A program made the translations under genes and the position numbers. A stretch of DNA of 64,000 nt from JAMXLO01 sp963776505. GTDB taxonomy: Bacteria > Pseudomonadota > Alphaproteobacteria > Acetobacterales > Acetobacteraceae. This document shows positions 38,306-48,297 of this stretch, piece after piece (position 1 is the first letter of the stretch; each line of letters opens with the position of its first letter). Where the stretch lies: positions 1 to 64,000 of the forward strand of contig CAVZNH010000051.1 in assembly GCA_963776505.1 (NCBI GenBank). The letters are read 5' to 3'. A model generated the notes under the pieces. That model was not told the DNA's origin. It made no database searches and saw only the letters and a program-made list of their open reading frames with translations.

Positions 38306-40823
38306 TTACGCCGCGGTCAGCTCCGGCTGCACGATGCCGAGGAGGCGCGCCTGTAATGGGGCGTCTGCCTCCAATGCGCGCGCGCTGCCTTCGAACGCGA
38401 TCTGTCCGTTGACCAGCACATAGGCGCGATCGACGATTGGCAGCACGGTTTCGGCGTGGTGCTCCACGATGATCATGGCGACGCGTCCGCGCAGGCGCAC
38501 CAACGCATCCATCACCTCCTGCACAACCGCTGGTGCCAGACCCTCGAACGGTTCGTCGAGCAGGATCAGCCGGCTGGGCACCGTCAGGGCGCGGGCGATC
38601 GCGAGCATCTGGCGTTCGCCGCCCGACAGACTTTCTGCCCGTGCGCGCTGCAAGATCTTCAGCTTCGGGAACAGCGCGAAGATTTCGTCGAATGATGCGC
38701 CGCCGGGGCGCGCGGCCAGCCGCAGGTTCTCCATCACCGTGAGGTTGGGGAACAACCGCCGTCCTTCCGGCACTATGGAAATGCCCAGCCGGTTGATCTC
38801 GTAATGCTTCGCTTGCGTGATGTCGGTGCCATCCATCGTGATCCGGCCAGCACTTTTCTCGACTGTGCCGGTGATCGCACGCAGCATCGTCGTCTTGCCA
38901 ACGCCGTTGCGTCCGAGGAGCGCCACCGCCTCGCCATCGTGCACGACGAGATCGAGATCGGTCAGCACCAGGCTGCCGGCATAGCCGGCGCGCACCTGCG
39001 CAAGCTCAAGCAGCGGCTTCGCGCCAGCAGGCCGCACAGTGTCGGGGCGCACCGTTGGCACCGGACCACCGGCACGCGTCGTCCCCATATAGGCTGTGAT
39101 CACCTCCGGATTGCTGGCGACCTCGGCCGGCTTGCCATCAGCAATCACGCGACCCTGGTGCAGCACCGTGATGCGATCCGACAGCGCCAGCACGCGATCG
39201 ATATCGTGCTCGATCAGCAGCACGGCATGCGTCGCGGCGAGTTGGCGGATCAGGGCGCCCACCACCTCGCGGTCCGCTTCCGCCAGACCTGCGAGGGGTT
39301 CGTCCAACAGCAGCAGCTTCGCGTCGGTCGCCAGTGCGATGGCGATCTCCAGCAGCCGCTGTTCGCCATGCGACAGATTGGCGCAGGGTTCGGCCGCGCG
39401 ATCCTCCAGCCCGACTGCGGCGAGCAGCGACCACGTGCGGGCATTGATCGCCTCGATCGCATAGGCGTCTCGCCACAGTCCATTCTGCAGCGGGCTGCGG
39501 GCCTGCACAGCGACACGCACGTTCTCGAACGTCGTCAGGTTGCGGAATACGCTCAGGATCTGGAACGAACGGCCGAGGCCGAGGCGAATGCGGCGGTGCA
39601 CTGGCAGATGCGCGATGTCCTGGCCGTTGAATACGATCTGGCCGGCATCCGCGCGGAGGAGACCGGTGAGCATGTTGAAGAGCGTCGTCTTGCCGGCGCC
39701 GTTCGGGCCGATCAGGCTGTGCAGCCGGTAGGGATGCACATCGATGTGCACATCCGCCGCCACGACCAGCGAACCGAAACGTTTGTGCAGACCGCGCACG
39801 GTCAGGATCGGCTGGTCCGCATGCATGTCGCGTTGCTCGGTGTCGCGAAATGGCGCGATGTGCTCGGGGCGAGGCGGAACGCCGGAACGCACCAACGTCC
39901 AGCGCTGCTCGCGTCGCAGCAGGCGCTGCATCGCGCCTTGGATGCCCTTCCGGCGACAGCAGGGCGAACAGGATGATGATCGGGGCGAACATCAGCCACC
40001 AGCTCTCGGTGATCGCGCTCAGCCGATCCTGGAGCAGGGTGAAGGCGATGGCGCCCCACAGCGGGCCGAGGAACTGGTGCACGCCGCCGAGCACCGTCAT
40101 CAGCAGCGCGTCGCCGGCGTGCTGCCAGCCCAGATTGTCGGCGTAGGCGCCGCGCAGCATCAGTGCGAGCAGCGCGCCGGCGTAGCCGACCATGCCGCCC
40201 AGGATGACGAAGGCCTCGAACTTCAGGCGGAAGGTGGAGTAGCCGAGACTTTGCATGCGCTGCTCGTTGTCGCGCAGCGCCTGGAGCGCGCGACCGAATG
40301 GCGCGTGGGCGATGCGCCACAGCAGCCACATGGCGCCGGTCACGGTGAGCACGGTGAAGACGTGGAAGGACCAGTCGCTGACAAGCCACGGACGAGGGAC
40401 GCCCTGCAGGCCGTTCTCGCCACCGGTGAGGTCGGTCCATTTGTAGGCGATCTCGAAGGCGATCTGAGAAAATGCCAGTGTGAGCAAAGAGAAATACAGT
40501 CCGCGTCGGCGCAGGATGATCAGCGCGATGGCCGCGGCGAGCAGCAGCGAGAATGCTACCGCGAACACCAGCGCCTCGGCTTCGTTGCCGAGAAAGCCAC
40601 GCATCGATATCGCCACGGCGTAGCTGGCGCAGCCGAAGAACACCGAGGCGCCGAATGGGACAAGGCCGGTGTAGCCGACTAGCAGATTCACGCCGGCGCC
40701 GTACAGGGTGTAGATGGCGATCTGGGTGATCAGGCTTACGGGCGCACCGATCGCATCCCAGGCAATCGTCAGCGCGACCAGGACAAGCAGGATCCATAGG
40801 ATTGGATGGCGGAGGGCGGTCAC
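38306..40823 (-). CDS. Fused branched-chain amino-acid type ABC transporter: LivM permease + LivG ATPase + LivF ATPase (one apparent frameshift)
   Basis: The LivM part (GTG 40823) has about nine membrane segments with YTLYGAGVNLLVGYTGLVPF, YFSLLTLAFSQIAFEIAYKW and YAGALLALMLRGAYADNLGW. The frame changes at about 39944; removing one base gives SPEGIQGAMQRLLRREQRW and runs on, without a stop, into ATPase 1 (IGPNGAGKTTLFNMLTGLLR; NLSHGEQRLLEIAIAL; LLLLDEPLAGLA). ATPase 2 follows in the same uninterrupted frame (LLGRNGVGKTTMLRAITGTV; SLSGGERQMLAIARAL; LILLDEPFEGLAP). The LivG-LivF fusion is seen directly (about 506 aa from ATG 39826). The LivM fusion depends on the frameshift being an error. Joined length is about 838 aa. 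It is preceded by livH and a substrate-binding protein. Confidence 0.85.
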
Positions 40824-40844
40824 GGCGAGGCCCCTTCCCCCTGA

Positions 40845-40867
40845 CCCCCTCCCACGAGGGGAGGGGG
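40845..40867 (-). repeat. CCCCCTCCC/GGGAGGGGG hairpin repeat before the livM start (copy 4)
   Basis: Arms 40845-40853 and 40859-40867 form a perfect 9-bp stem with loop ACGAG. On the transcribed strand it occupies nearly the whole 55-base gap between the livH stop and the livM GTG. A further G/A-rich tract follows it and could be the ribosome site. Confidence 0.8.
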
Positions 40868-40878
40868 ATACTGTTTGC

Positions 40879-41749
40879 TCATTCGAAGCGCTCCCAGCGT
40901 TCGCCTAGCAGGCCACGCGGGCGGACCAGCAGCACGGCCGCCATGAACACGTACATCATGGCGTTGGCCGCGTCGGGCTGGAACTGAATGGTCAGCGCGG
41001 TCACCACGCCAACCAGCAGCCCGGCGATCACCGCGCCGGCGAATGAACCAAGCCCACCGATCACCACCACGACGAACGCCGGCATGATGGCGTTCTCGGA
41101 CATCGACGGGATCACCGTCCACAGCGGCGCGGCCAGCACGCCGGCGATACCGGCGAGACAGCAGCCGAGGCCGAACACCGCGGTGAGCACGCGCGGCAGC
41201 CGAATGCCGAGCAGGCCTACCATTTCCGGATCGCGCGAACCCGCGCGCAGGATGCGGCCGTACGGGGTGAACTGCATGAACGCCCACAGCGCGATCAGCA
41301 GCACCACCGTGGTGAGGAACACCGTCAGCCGATATTTGGTGATCAGCACCGGTCCCCAGAGATAAATGCCTGAGAGGAATGGCGGCTGGCTGAAAGGCTG
41401 GCCGATACCGCCGTAGACCAGCCGCAGCAGCGCCTCGATCATCAATGCCAGGGCGAAGGTGATGATCAGGCTGATCAGCGGTTCCTTGTCGTACAGTTGG
41501 CGGATCACTGTCTTCTCGACCACCATGCCGACCGCGCCGACCAGCAGCGGCGCCAGCAGCACTGCCGGGCCAGCCGAGGTATTGGTACAGTGTCAGCGCG
41601 AAGTACGCGCCCAGCGCGAAGAAGTTGCCGTGCGCGAAGTTCACGATGCCCAGCAGGCCGAAGATGATCGACAGGCCGATCGCGATCAGTACGTAGAGGC
41701 CACCGAGCACGAGCCCGGTGGCCACCTGCGAAAGGATGACATCCAGCAC
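40879..41749 (-). CDS. Branched-chain amino-acid type ABC permease LivH (one apparent frameshift)
   Basis: LivH-type permease: VATGLVLGGLYVLIAIGLSI, LLGIVNFAHGNFFALGAYFA, then after the frame change at 41577-41579 PLLVGAVGMVVEKTVIRQLY, GRILRAGSRDPEMVGLLGI, VVVIGGLGSFAGAVIAGLLV and a C-terminal LLVRPRGLLG. Removing one C joins LGWPAVLLAPLLVG. Joined length is about 289 aa. It follows the binding-protein gene after seven bases. Confidence 0.88.
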
Positions 41750-41756
41750 GATGCGT

Positions 41757-42998
41757 TCAGGTCATGTGGCAGCCGTTGGCCACCGGATCGCCGAAGACCT
41801 TTTCGAGATCGGCCAGGTTCTCCGGCACGACGCCCTTGACGTCGAAGTAGTCCCACTTGTCGGTGATCTTCGGCTTCGCCTGCACCACCAGGTTGCGCAG
41901 CAGCATCTGGTGGTCGCCTTTGCGCCAATAGTATGGGTTGGTTGCCGAGCCGCCCTTCCAGCTTTCGAGGCCCTTGATGATCGCCTCGGTCTCGGTGGAC
42001 TTCGCCAGCTCGATCGATTCGAACAGCGACTTGGCGGCGATCCAGCCCATCCATGCCTTGTCGGCCGCGGGCTTGCCGTATTTCTTCTGATAGGCGGCGG
42101 CGAAGGCCTTTTCCTCCGGCGGGTTGTTCGGATTGTTGTACCACCACAGCGCAGTATAGAGCCCGGTCGCCGCGTCGGGGCCGACGGCCCAGATGTCGGT
42201 GTCGCCGATGGCGATCTCGCAGATCGGGATCGAGCCCTTCATGCCCATCTCGTTCCACTGCTTCAGGAAAGTGGACAGATCGCCGGCCGGCACGCCGCCG
42301 AGGATCATGTCCGGCTTCGCCTGGCGGATCTTCAGGATGAACGAGCTGTAATCTGGCGTGTTCAGCGGCACGACATCGTCGCCCGCGATGGTGCCGCCGG
42401 CCTGCGCGAGGATCTGCTTGAACGACCTCGCAATGTCCTGGCCGAACGCGTAGTTCGCGGTGAGGAAATACCACTTCTTGCCGTAGCCCATGATGTACGG
42501 CGCGAACATCGCCGCCTGCACCGCCACGGGGGTGTTCAGCCGGAACGTGTAGTGATTGCAGTTCTTGCCGCTCATGTCGGTGGCGGCGGCGTTGTTGCAG
42601 ACGAACGGGATCTTCAGCTGTGCCGCGGTCGCCTGCTCGGCCAGGCCGTTGGAGCTGAGCGAGCCGCCGAGGATCGCTGCGACCTTGTTCTCCTGCACCA
42701 GCTTCTGCATGTTCTGCTGCGAGCCTTGCGGCGAGGGTTCGTCCAGCCAGATCAGCTCCGCCGGCTGGCCCATGATCTTGTTGCCGCGTTCCTCGAGCGC
42801 CAGGTAGGTGCCATTCGCCAGATATTCGGTCTGCGCGGCGATGTCGCCGGTCTTGGCGAGCAGCAGGCCGATCTTGATTGTGTCAGCGGCGACCGCATTG
42901 CCGATGAAGGGCCTGGCGAGCGGCGCCGCGGCAATTGCTGCGGCGCCCAGCAGCGCCCGACGGCGCGGCACGGCGAGCCCTGATCTGGTGGCAGACAT
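41757..42998 (-). CDS. Periplasmic substrate-binding protein, LivJ/LivK (type 1) family
   Basis: 413 aa with a Tat-type signal, VPRRRALLGAAAIAAAPLAR. The mature part has TIKIGLLLAKTGDIAAQTEY, KLVQENKVAAILGGSLSSNG, WYFLTANYAFGQDIARSF, DYSSFILKIRQAKPDMILGG and GLYTALWWYNNPNNPPEEKA. It is the extracytoplasmic receptor of the transporter encoded next. The ligand cannot be read; the family binds amino acids, amides, urea, aromatics and short acids. Export folded through Tat would be unusual for this family but is seen in some alphaproteobacteria. Confidence 0.88.
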   Translation of the reverse strand: MSATRSGLAVPRRRALLGAAAIAAAPLARPFIGNAVAADTIKIGLLLAKTGDIAAQTEYLANGTYLALEERGNKIMGQPAELIWLDEPSPQGSQQNMQKLVQENKVAAILGGSLSSNGLAEQATAAQLKIPFVCNNAAATDMSGKNCNHYTFRLNTPVAVQAAMFAPYIMGYGKKWYFLTANYAFGQDIARSFKQILAQAGGTIAGDDVVPLNTPDYSSFILKIRQAKPDMILGGVPAGDLSTFLKQWNEMGMKGSIPICEIAIGDTDIWAVGPDAATGLYTALWWYNNPNNPPEEKAFAAAYQKKYGKPAADKAWMGWIAAKSLFESIELAKSTETEAIIKGLESWKGGSATNPYYWRKGDHQMLLRNLVVQAKPKITDKWDYFDVKGVVPENLADLEKVFGDPVANGCHMT

Positions 42999-43038
42999 GT
43001 ATCCTCCCGTTGGTCACTGCGATTCCGTAACCGCCTAC

Positions 43039-43839
43039 CTATTCTGCCGCGGCTTGGCAAGTGCGTGCGTATCGCAGGAGCGCATCGTCCGCCACGGGCT
43101 CAATCGGCCGGAAGTCGCGATGGGCGATCCAGTCCGGGCGCGTCGGAGTGCGGATATAGTTGGAGACCGCATTGAGAGTCAGATACACGATCTTGCGTGG
43201 ATAGGGCGTGATGTTGCCGGCGGAGCCGTGCACCAGATTGCCGTGGAACATCAGCACAGCGCCCGGCTTGCCGGTCGGCGTGAAGATGCCGCCCTGCCGC
43301 ACCAGCCTTTCCACTGTTGCGTTGTCCAAGGTCCACAACGGATAGGACGTGGTCGATGTGTCGTGCCCCGCCTTCAGCACGCCTTCCTTGTGACTGCGCG
43401 GCACCAGCATCAGCGGACCGTTGATCGGAAACACCTCATCGACGAACACCGAAATGTTCATCGCTCGCGGCTCCGGCATGCCGTCGTCGCGAGCCCAGGT
43501 GCCGTAGTCCTGATGCCATTGCCACACCTCGCCATCGAACGCTGACTTCGCGTTGATCTTGAACTGATGCATGTAGAGCTGCTCGCCGAACACCTGTTCG
43601 ACGGGACGGATCAGGCGCGGATGCGCGCCCAGCAGACGGAACGCCTCGTTGTAGGTGTGCGCGGCAAATGCCGTGCGCGGCGAGCCGGATTTCTCGCGCC
43701 AGATCTCCTGGCGATCGGTATGGAAGATCGCCACCGCCTCGTCGCGCAGGATGGCCATCTCCTCGGCCGAGAACAGGTCGGGCAGGAACAGGTAGCCTTC
43801 CTTGTCGAACTGCTGAAGCTGCTGCTTGCTGAGCGTCAT
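43039..43839 (-). CDS. Phytanoyl-CoA dioxygenase (PhyH)-family oxygenase
   Basis: 266 aa Fe(II)/2-oxoglutarate oxygenase. FDKEGYLFLPDLFSAEEM, iron motif in VWQWHQDYGTWARDDGMPEP, VFPINGPLMLVPRSHKEG, distal His in GAVLMFHGNLVHGSAGNITP and the downstream Arg in PYPRKIVYLTLN. It resembles ectoine hydroxylase-like members, but no ectoine genes are near. It lies between the SDR and the transporter genes on the same strand. Confidence 0.85.
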   Translation of the reverse strand: MTLSKQQLQQFDKEGYLFLPDLFSAEEMAILRDEAVAIFHTDRQEIWREKSGSPRTAFAAHTYNEAFRLLGAHPRLIRPVEQVFGEQLYMHQFKINAKSAFDGEVWQWHQDYGTWARDDGMPEPRAMNISVFVDEVFPINGPLMLVPRSHKEGVLKAGHDTSTTSYPLWTLDNATVERLVRQGGIFTPTGKPGAVLMFHGNLVHGSAGNITPYPRKIVYLTLNAVSNYIRTPTRPDWIAHRDFRPIEPVADDALLRYARTCQAAAE

Positions 43840-43854
43840 CGCAAAACCCTCCGC

Positions 43855-44607
43855 TCACGTGGCGAGGTACCCGCCATCGACATAAAGTTCCGCCCCGGTG
43901 ATGTACGACGCCTCGTCCGAGGCGAGGAACAGCACGGCGTTGGCCACCTCGTCGATCTCGCCGGCGCGACGCAACGGCACGCCTTGCAGCATCTTCGCCC
44001 GCACTTCGGGATCGGCCGTCGCACCAGACGTGCGCATCGGCGGCATCAATCCAGGATGCACCGAATTGGCGCGGATGCCGTCGCGGCCGAACTGCACCGC
44101 GGTGGATTTGGTCAGCGTGCGCACCGCGCCTTTCGATGCGTTGTAGCCCATGTGCGTCATCGTCTGACCGGTCACGCCGGAGATCGACGACAGATTGACG
44201 ATCGATCCGCCGCCGGCCTGCTTCATCGCGAGGACCGCGTGCTTGGTGCCCAGGAACACGCCGCGTGAGTTCACCGCCATCAGCCGGTCCCACGCATCGG
44301 TGTCCAGCATGTCGGCAACCGCGCTGCCGCTGATGCCGGCGTTGTTCACCAGGATGTCGAGCTTGCCATATTTCTGCACCGTGGCGGCGACCACGGCTTT
44401 CCAGTCGTCCTCGCTGGTGACGTCGAGGCGCATGAATTCGGCGGTGCCGTTGGCGCGCGTGATGTCGGCGGCGACTTTTGCGCCGTCTTCCTCCAGCATG
44501 TCGGCAATCACCACCCTCGCACCTTCCTTGGCGAAGCGACGCGCCGTCGCGGCACCCATGCCGGAGGCCGCACCGCTGACGATTGCCACCTTTCCTTCGA
44601 GGCGCAT
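43855..44607 (-). CDS. Short-chain dehydrogenase/reductase (SDR)
   Basis: 250 aa classical SDR. Cofactor motif VSGAASGMGAATARRFAKEG, LDILVNNAGISG, catalytic Ser region GSIVNLSSISG, YNASK in HMGYNASKGAVRTLTK, and C-terminal ITGAELYVDGGYLA. The Asp after the second strand (VVIADML) suggests NAD(H). It is first in a probable minus-strand operon with the PhyH-like gene and the ABC transporter. Confidence 0.9.
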   Translation of the reverse strand: MRLEGKVAIVSGAASGMGAATARRFAKEGARVVIADMLEEDGAKVAADITRANGTAEFMRLDVTSEDDWKAVVAATVQKYGKLDILVNNAGISGSAVADMLDTDAWDRLMAVNSRGVFLGTKHAVLAMKQAGGGSIVNLSSISGVTGQTMTHMGYNASKGAVRTLTKSTAVQFGRDGIRANSVHPGLMPPMRTSGATADPEVRAKMLQGVPLRRAGEIDEVANAVLFLASDEASYITGAELYVDGGYLAT

Positions 44608-44722
44608 GATTCCGTCCCTCCCGAACCGCAGATTGCCGATCAGGCTGCCACGAGCCGCCCGGCTTGGCTACCGCCGCCGGACGTTGCACGATACAAGCCG
44701 GCGAGACGTGGAGAACAGGTAA

Positions 44723-45930
44723 ATGGCCCATCGCGGCATGAAGTTCGGCATCTTTTTGGCACCGTTCCATCGTGTGGGGGAAAACCCGACACTGGCGATC
44801 AATCGCGATGTCGAATTGCTCGAGTGGCTGGACTGGCTGGGCTACGACGAAGCCTGGATCGGCGAACACCATTCCGCCGGCTGGGAACTGATCGCGTTGC
44901 CGGAGCTGATCATCGCCGCCGCCGCGGAGCGGACCAAACACATCAAGCTGGGTACCGGCGTCACCAGCCTGCCGTACCATCATCCGTTCATGGTTGCGCA
45001 ACGCTTCGTGCAGCTCGATCACATGACGCGTGGCCGCGCGATGATGGGCTGCGGTCCCGGCGCGCTGACGTCCGATGCCTACATGCTCGGCATCGAGCCC
45101 ATACCCAGCGTCCGCGCATGCTGGAGGCGATGGACGCGATCATGCGGCTGCTGAAGTGCGAAGAGCCGGTCACCATGAAGACCGACTGGTTCGAGATGCG
45201 CGCTGCGCGGCTGCATCTCGCGCCGTACACCGATCCACACTTCGAGATCGCGGTGGCCAGCACAATCACGCCGTTCGGCATGATCGCCGCGGGCACCCAT
45301 GGTGTCGGCGTGCTGTCGATCGGCGCCGGTCTGCCGGGTGGTCCGGAGGCGTTGGCCAGCCAGTGGAAGATCGCCGAGGAGGCTGCGGCGAAGAACGGCA
45401 AGACCATGGACCGCAAGAACTGGCGTGTCGTGGTCAATGCACACATCGCCGAGGACGATGAACAGGCACTGCGAGAGGTGCAGAAGGGCGAGCGGATCGA
45501 GACTGTCACATACTTCGAGGACACTCTGGGCCGCCCGCCCGGGCGTGCCGACGATCCTCTGCGTGACGGCGTGAAGATGGGCACAACTCTGGTCGGCTCT
45601 CCGGAGACGGTGACCAAGGGGATCCACCAACTGCTGAAAAACAGTCAGGGTGGGTTCGGCGGCGTTCTGTTCCGCGCGCATGAGTGGGCGACGCGCGAAC
45701 AGACGCTGCGCAGCTACGAGCTGTTCGCGCGCTATGTGATGCCGCAGTTCCAGGGGTCGCTGACGACGATTGTCGGCTCCAGCACCTGGGCGAGAGAGAA
45801 CCGCACGCAGGTGTTCGGCTCGACGGTGGACGCGGTGCGGCGCGCGTTCACCGACTTCGGCCACTCGGCTCCCGAAGAGGCGATCCGCGCGCGCACCCTC
45901 GGCGCGCGGGATCTGGATGCGGCGAAGTAG
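44723..45930 (+). CDS. LLM-class (luciferase-like) flavin-dependent monooxygenase (one apparent base loss)
   Basis: Bacterial luciferase fold: MKFGIFLAPFHRVGEN, LEWLDWLGYDEAWIGEHHSA, KLGTGVTSLPYHHPFMVAQR and DHMTRGRAMMGCGPGAL. At about 45100 one base seems missing. Restoring it gives IEPxTQRPRMLEAMDAIMRL and then FEIAVASTITPFGMIAAGTH and GTTLVGSPETVTKGIHQLL. Joined length is about 402 aa. It is divergent from the SDR and 36 bases before a molybdenum hydroxylase gene. The substrate is unknown. Confidence 0.85.
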
Positions 45931-45966
45931 CCGGGTTATGCCCCGGCGAGGCTAGGCGGCCACGGG

Positions 45967-48297
45967 ATGACAGCGGTCAACGCCTATGTCGGCCAGCCAA
46001 TCGCACGCATCGAGGATCCTCGGCTACTTCGCGGCCAAGGACAGTTCGTCGATGACGTTCGCCTTGCCGGCATGCTGCACGCTGCGATCCTGCGCAGTTC
46101 CGTCGCGCACGGACGACTGGTTCGCGTCGACACGGCGGCCGCGCTGAAGCAGCCGGGCGTCGTCACCGTCATCACCGCGGCGGATATCGGCAGCCCGCTG
46201 CCCACCATCCCGCTGCGCCTGGCCCCGTTGATCGATCTGGTGCCCTACGAACAGCCGGTGATCGCCAGCGGCAAGGTCCGCTACGTCGGCGAGCCCGTCG
46301 CGGTCGTCATCGCCGAATCCTCCGCGATCGCCGAGGATGCGCTGGACCTGATCGAGCTTGACATTGAAGCCCTGCCGCCGTGCGTCGATACGACCACAGC
46401 GGCTTCGAACCGGTCGCTGCTGTTCGAGGAAGCGGCAACCAACCTTGCCTTGACCTACACGGCGGTACTCGGTGACGCCGACGCAGCCTTCGCGGCGGCG
46501 ACGGCCGACGACTGCCTTGTACGCCGCGAGCGCTTCGCGACCCAACGCCACACCGCCACCACCATGGAGACGCGCGGCCTGGTGGCGACGTGGGATAGCA
46601 GTAGGGAGCACCTCACCGTCTATGGCGCCGCCAAGGTGCCGTTTGCCTCACGCGCCATCCTGGCTCGCCAGATGGGTCTGCTTGAATCGGCGATCGACCT
46701 AATCGAAGGCGATGTCGGCGGCGGGTTCGGCATGCGCGGCGAGTTCTATCCAGAAGACTTCCTGATCCCGTTCGCCACCCGCCACCTCAATCGTCCGGTG
46801 AAGTGGATCGAAAGTCGCCGCGAACACCTGCTCACCTGCAATCACGCGCGGGAATTCGACGCCGAGTTCGAACTGCTATGCAGGCGGGACGGAACCATTG
46901 TGGCCGTTCGGGGCAGGATCAGCGGCAACATCGGCGCCTACATCCGTGCCAACGCGACCATCGCTCCGCGTAACGTCGCGTTGATGTTCTCCGGTCCCTA
47001 TCGCATCCCCAACATCCACATCGAATCGTCGATGCTGGTGACCAACAAGACCCCAAGCGGCACCTATCGTGCACCTGGCCGTTTCGAAGGCGACTTTTTT
47101 CGCGAGCGGCTCTTCGACATTGTCGCCGGCGATCTCGGCATCGACCCAGTCGCATTCCGCCGCCGCAACCTGATCGCCAAGGACGAACTGCCGTACAGAC
47201 TGGCCGTTCTCACACCGGTATTGCAGGAGGAAGAGCTCGACTGCGGCGATTACTTCCAAACGCTGGATCGCTGTCTCTCGGAGTTCGGCTGGGCGGAAAA
47301 GTCGCCGTACACGGGCAAGCTGATCGACGGGCGATATCACGGCATCGGCCTCGCCTGCTTCGTCGAAGGCGGCGCCGTCGGCCCGCGCGAGAACGCGCGC
47401 ATCGTGATCGAAAGCAATGGCACCGTCTCGGTCTATGTCGGCTCTGCTATCGTCGGCCAGGGGCTGGAAACCATTTGTGCGCAAATCGCTGCCGATGCGC
47501 TGGAGGTGCCGATGGAACAGATCACGGTCTTCCATGGCTCCACGACCCACCTGCACGAAGGGTTCGGCTCGTTCGCCTCGCGCTCGACCGTGATGGGTGG
47601 CTCCGCCATCATAGCCGCCGCGGAGAAGCTGAAGCAGGTGATCCGCACCGCCGCTGCCTTGCGCCTGAATTGTGCGGCCGAAGACATCGTCCTGGAGGCG
47701 GGGTTGGCCACCTCGCCGGACGGCAACGTCATCCGCTGGGCGGACCTGGCAACTGAGCACCGGCATGCTGACGGCACATACGCCAACACGCGGCGCACCT
47801 ACGCCTATGGTACGCATGCAGCACACGTCGCCGTCGATCCGACGACCGGGCACGTGGATATCCTCGACTACGTCGCGGTGGGCGATGTCGGACGCATCGT
47901 CAATCCTATGACGCTGAAAGGGCAGATCGTCGGCGCCATCGTGCAAGGCCTAGGGGGCACCTTCCTGGAACATCTCGTCTATGACGAGACGGGCCAGCTC
48001 CTCACCGGTTCGCTCGCCGACTACGCACTGCCGACGGCCGCCGACTTTCCCAACATCCGCGTGTTCGACATGGAGGAATATCCGTCGCCGAACAATCCGC
48101 TTGGCGCCAAGGGAGCCGGTGAGGGAGGCATCGTGCCGGTCGCTGCCGTCATCGCGAGCGCGATCGCGTCGGCGATCGGGATACAGCCGAAGTCGCTGCC
48201 GCTGTCACCCCCGCGGGTCTGGGAGCTGATGAAGAGTGGTGGAATCACTGAAACGAAGGTCGCCGAGCGCGCCCCACTTGTTGATGGCGGACACTAA
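45967..48297 (+). CDS. Xanthine dehydrogenase-family molybdopterin-binding subunit (large subunit)
   Basis: 776 aa and intact. GQPIARIEDPRLLRGQGQFV at the N terminus, EGDVGGGFGMRGEFYPEDFL, TYRAPGRFEGDFFRERL, GQGLETICAQIAADALEVP and the catalytic Glu in GAKGAGEGGIVPVAAVI. No FAD or 2Fe-2S subunit gene is adjacent, so its partners must be elsewhere. The segment TYRAPGRFEG is not the CO-dehydrogenase signature. It overlaps the convergent gene downstream by four bases. Confidence 0.88.
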   Translation: MTAVNAYVGQPIARIEDPRLLRGQGQFVDDVRLAGMLHAAILRSSVAHGRLVRVDTAAALKQPGVVTVITAADIGSPLPTIPLRLAPLIDLVPYEQPVIASGKVRYVGEPVAVVIAESSAIAEDALDLIELDIEALPPCVDTTTAASNRSLLFEEAATNLALTYTAVLGDADAAFAAATADDCLVRRERFATQRHTATTMETRGLVATWDSSREHLTVYGAAKVPFASRAILARQMGLLESAIDLIEGDVGGGFGMRGEFYPEDFLIPFATRHLNRPVKWIESRREHLLTCNHAREFDAEFELLCRRDGTIVAVRGRISGNIGAYIRANATIAPRNVALMFSGPYRIPNIHIESSMLVTNKTPSGTYRAPGRFEGDFFRERLFDIVAGDLGIDPVAFRRRNLIAKDELPYRLAVLTPVLQEEELDCGDYFQTLDRCLSEFGWAEKSPYTGKLIDGRYHGIGLACFVEGGAVGPRENARIVIESNGTVSVYVGSAIVGQGLETICAQIAADALEVPMEQITVFHGSTTHLHEGFGSFASRSTVMGGSAIIAAAEKLKQVIRTAAALRLNCAAEDIVLEAGLATSPDGNVIRWADLATEHRHADGTYANTRRTYAYGTHAAHVAVDPTTGHVDILDYVAVGDVGRIVNPMTLKGQIVGAIVQGLGGTFLEHLVYDETGQLLTGSLADYALPTAADFPNIRVFDMEEYPSPNNPLGAKGAGEGGIVPVAAVIASAIASAIGIQPKSLPLSPPRVWELMKSGGITETKVAERAPLVDGGH

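Noticed and set aside
38306..39931. ATPase gene starting at ATG 39931
   Set aside because: The first 35 residues match a LivM C terminus (QRLLRREQRW), so this is either the LivM tail or the fusion linker, not the start of an ATPase gene.
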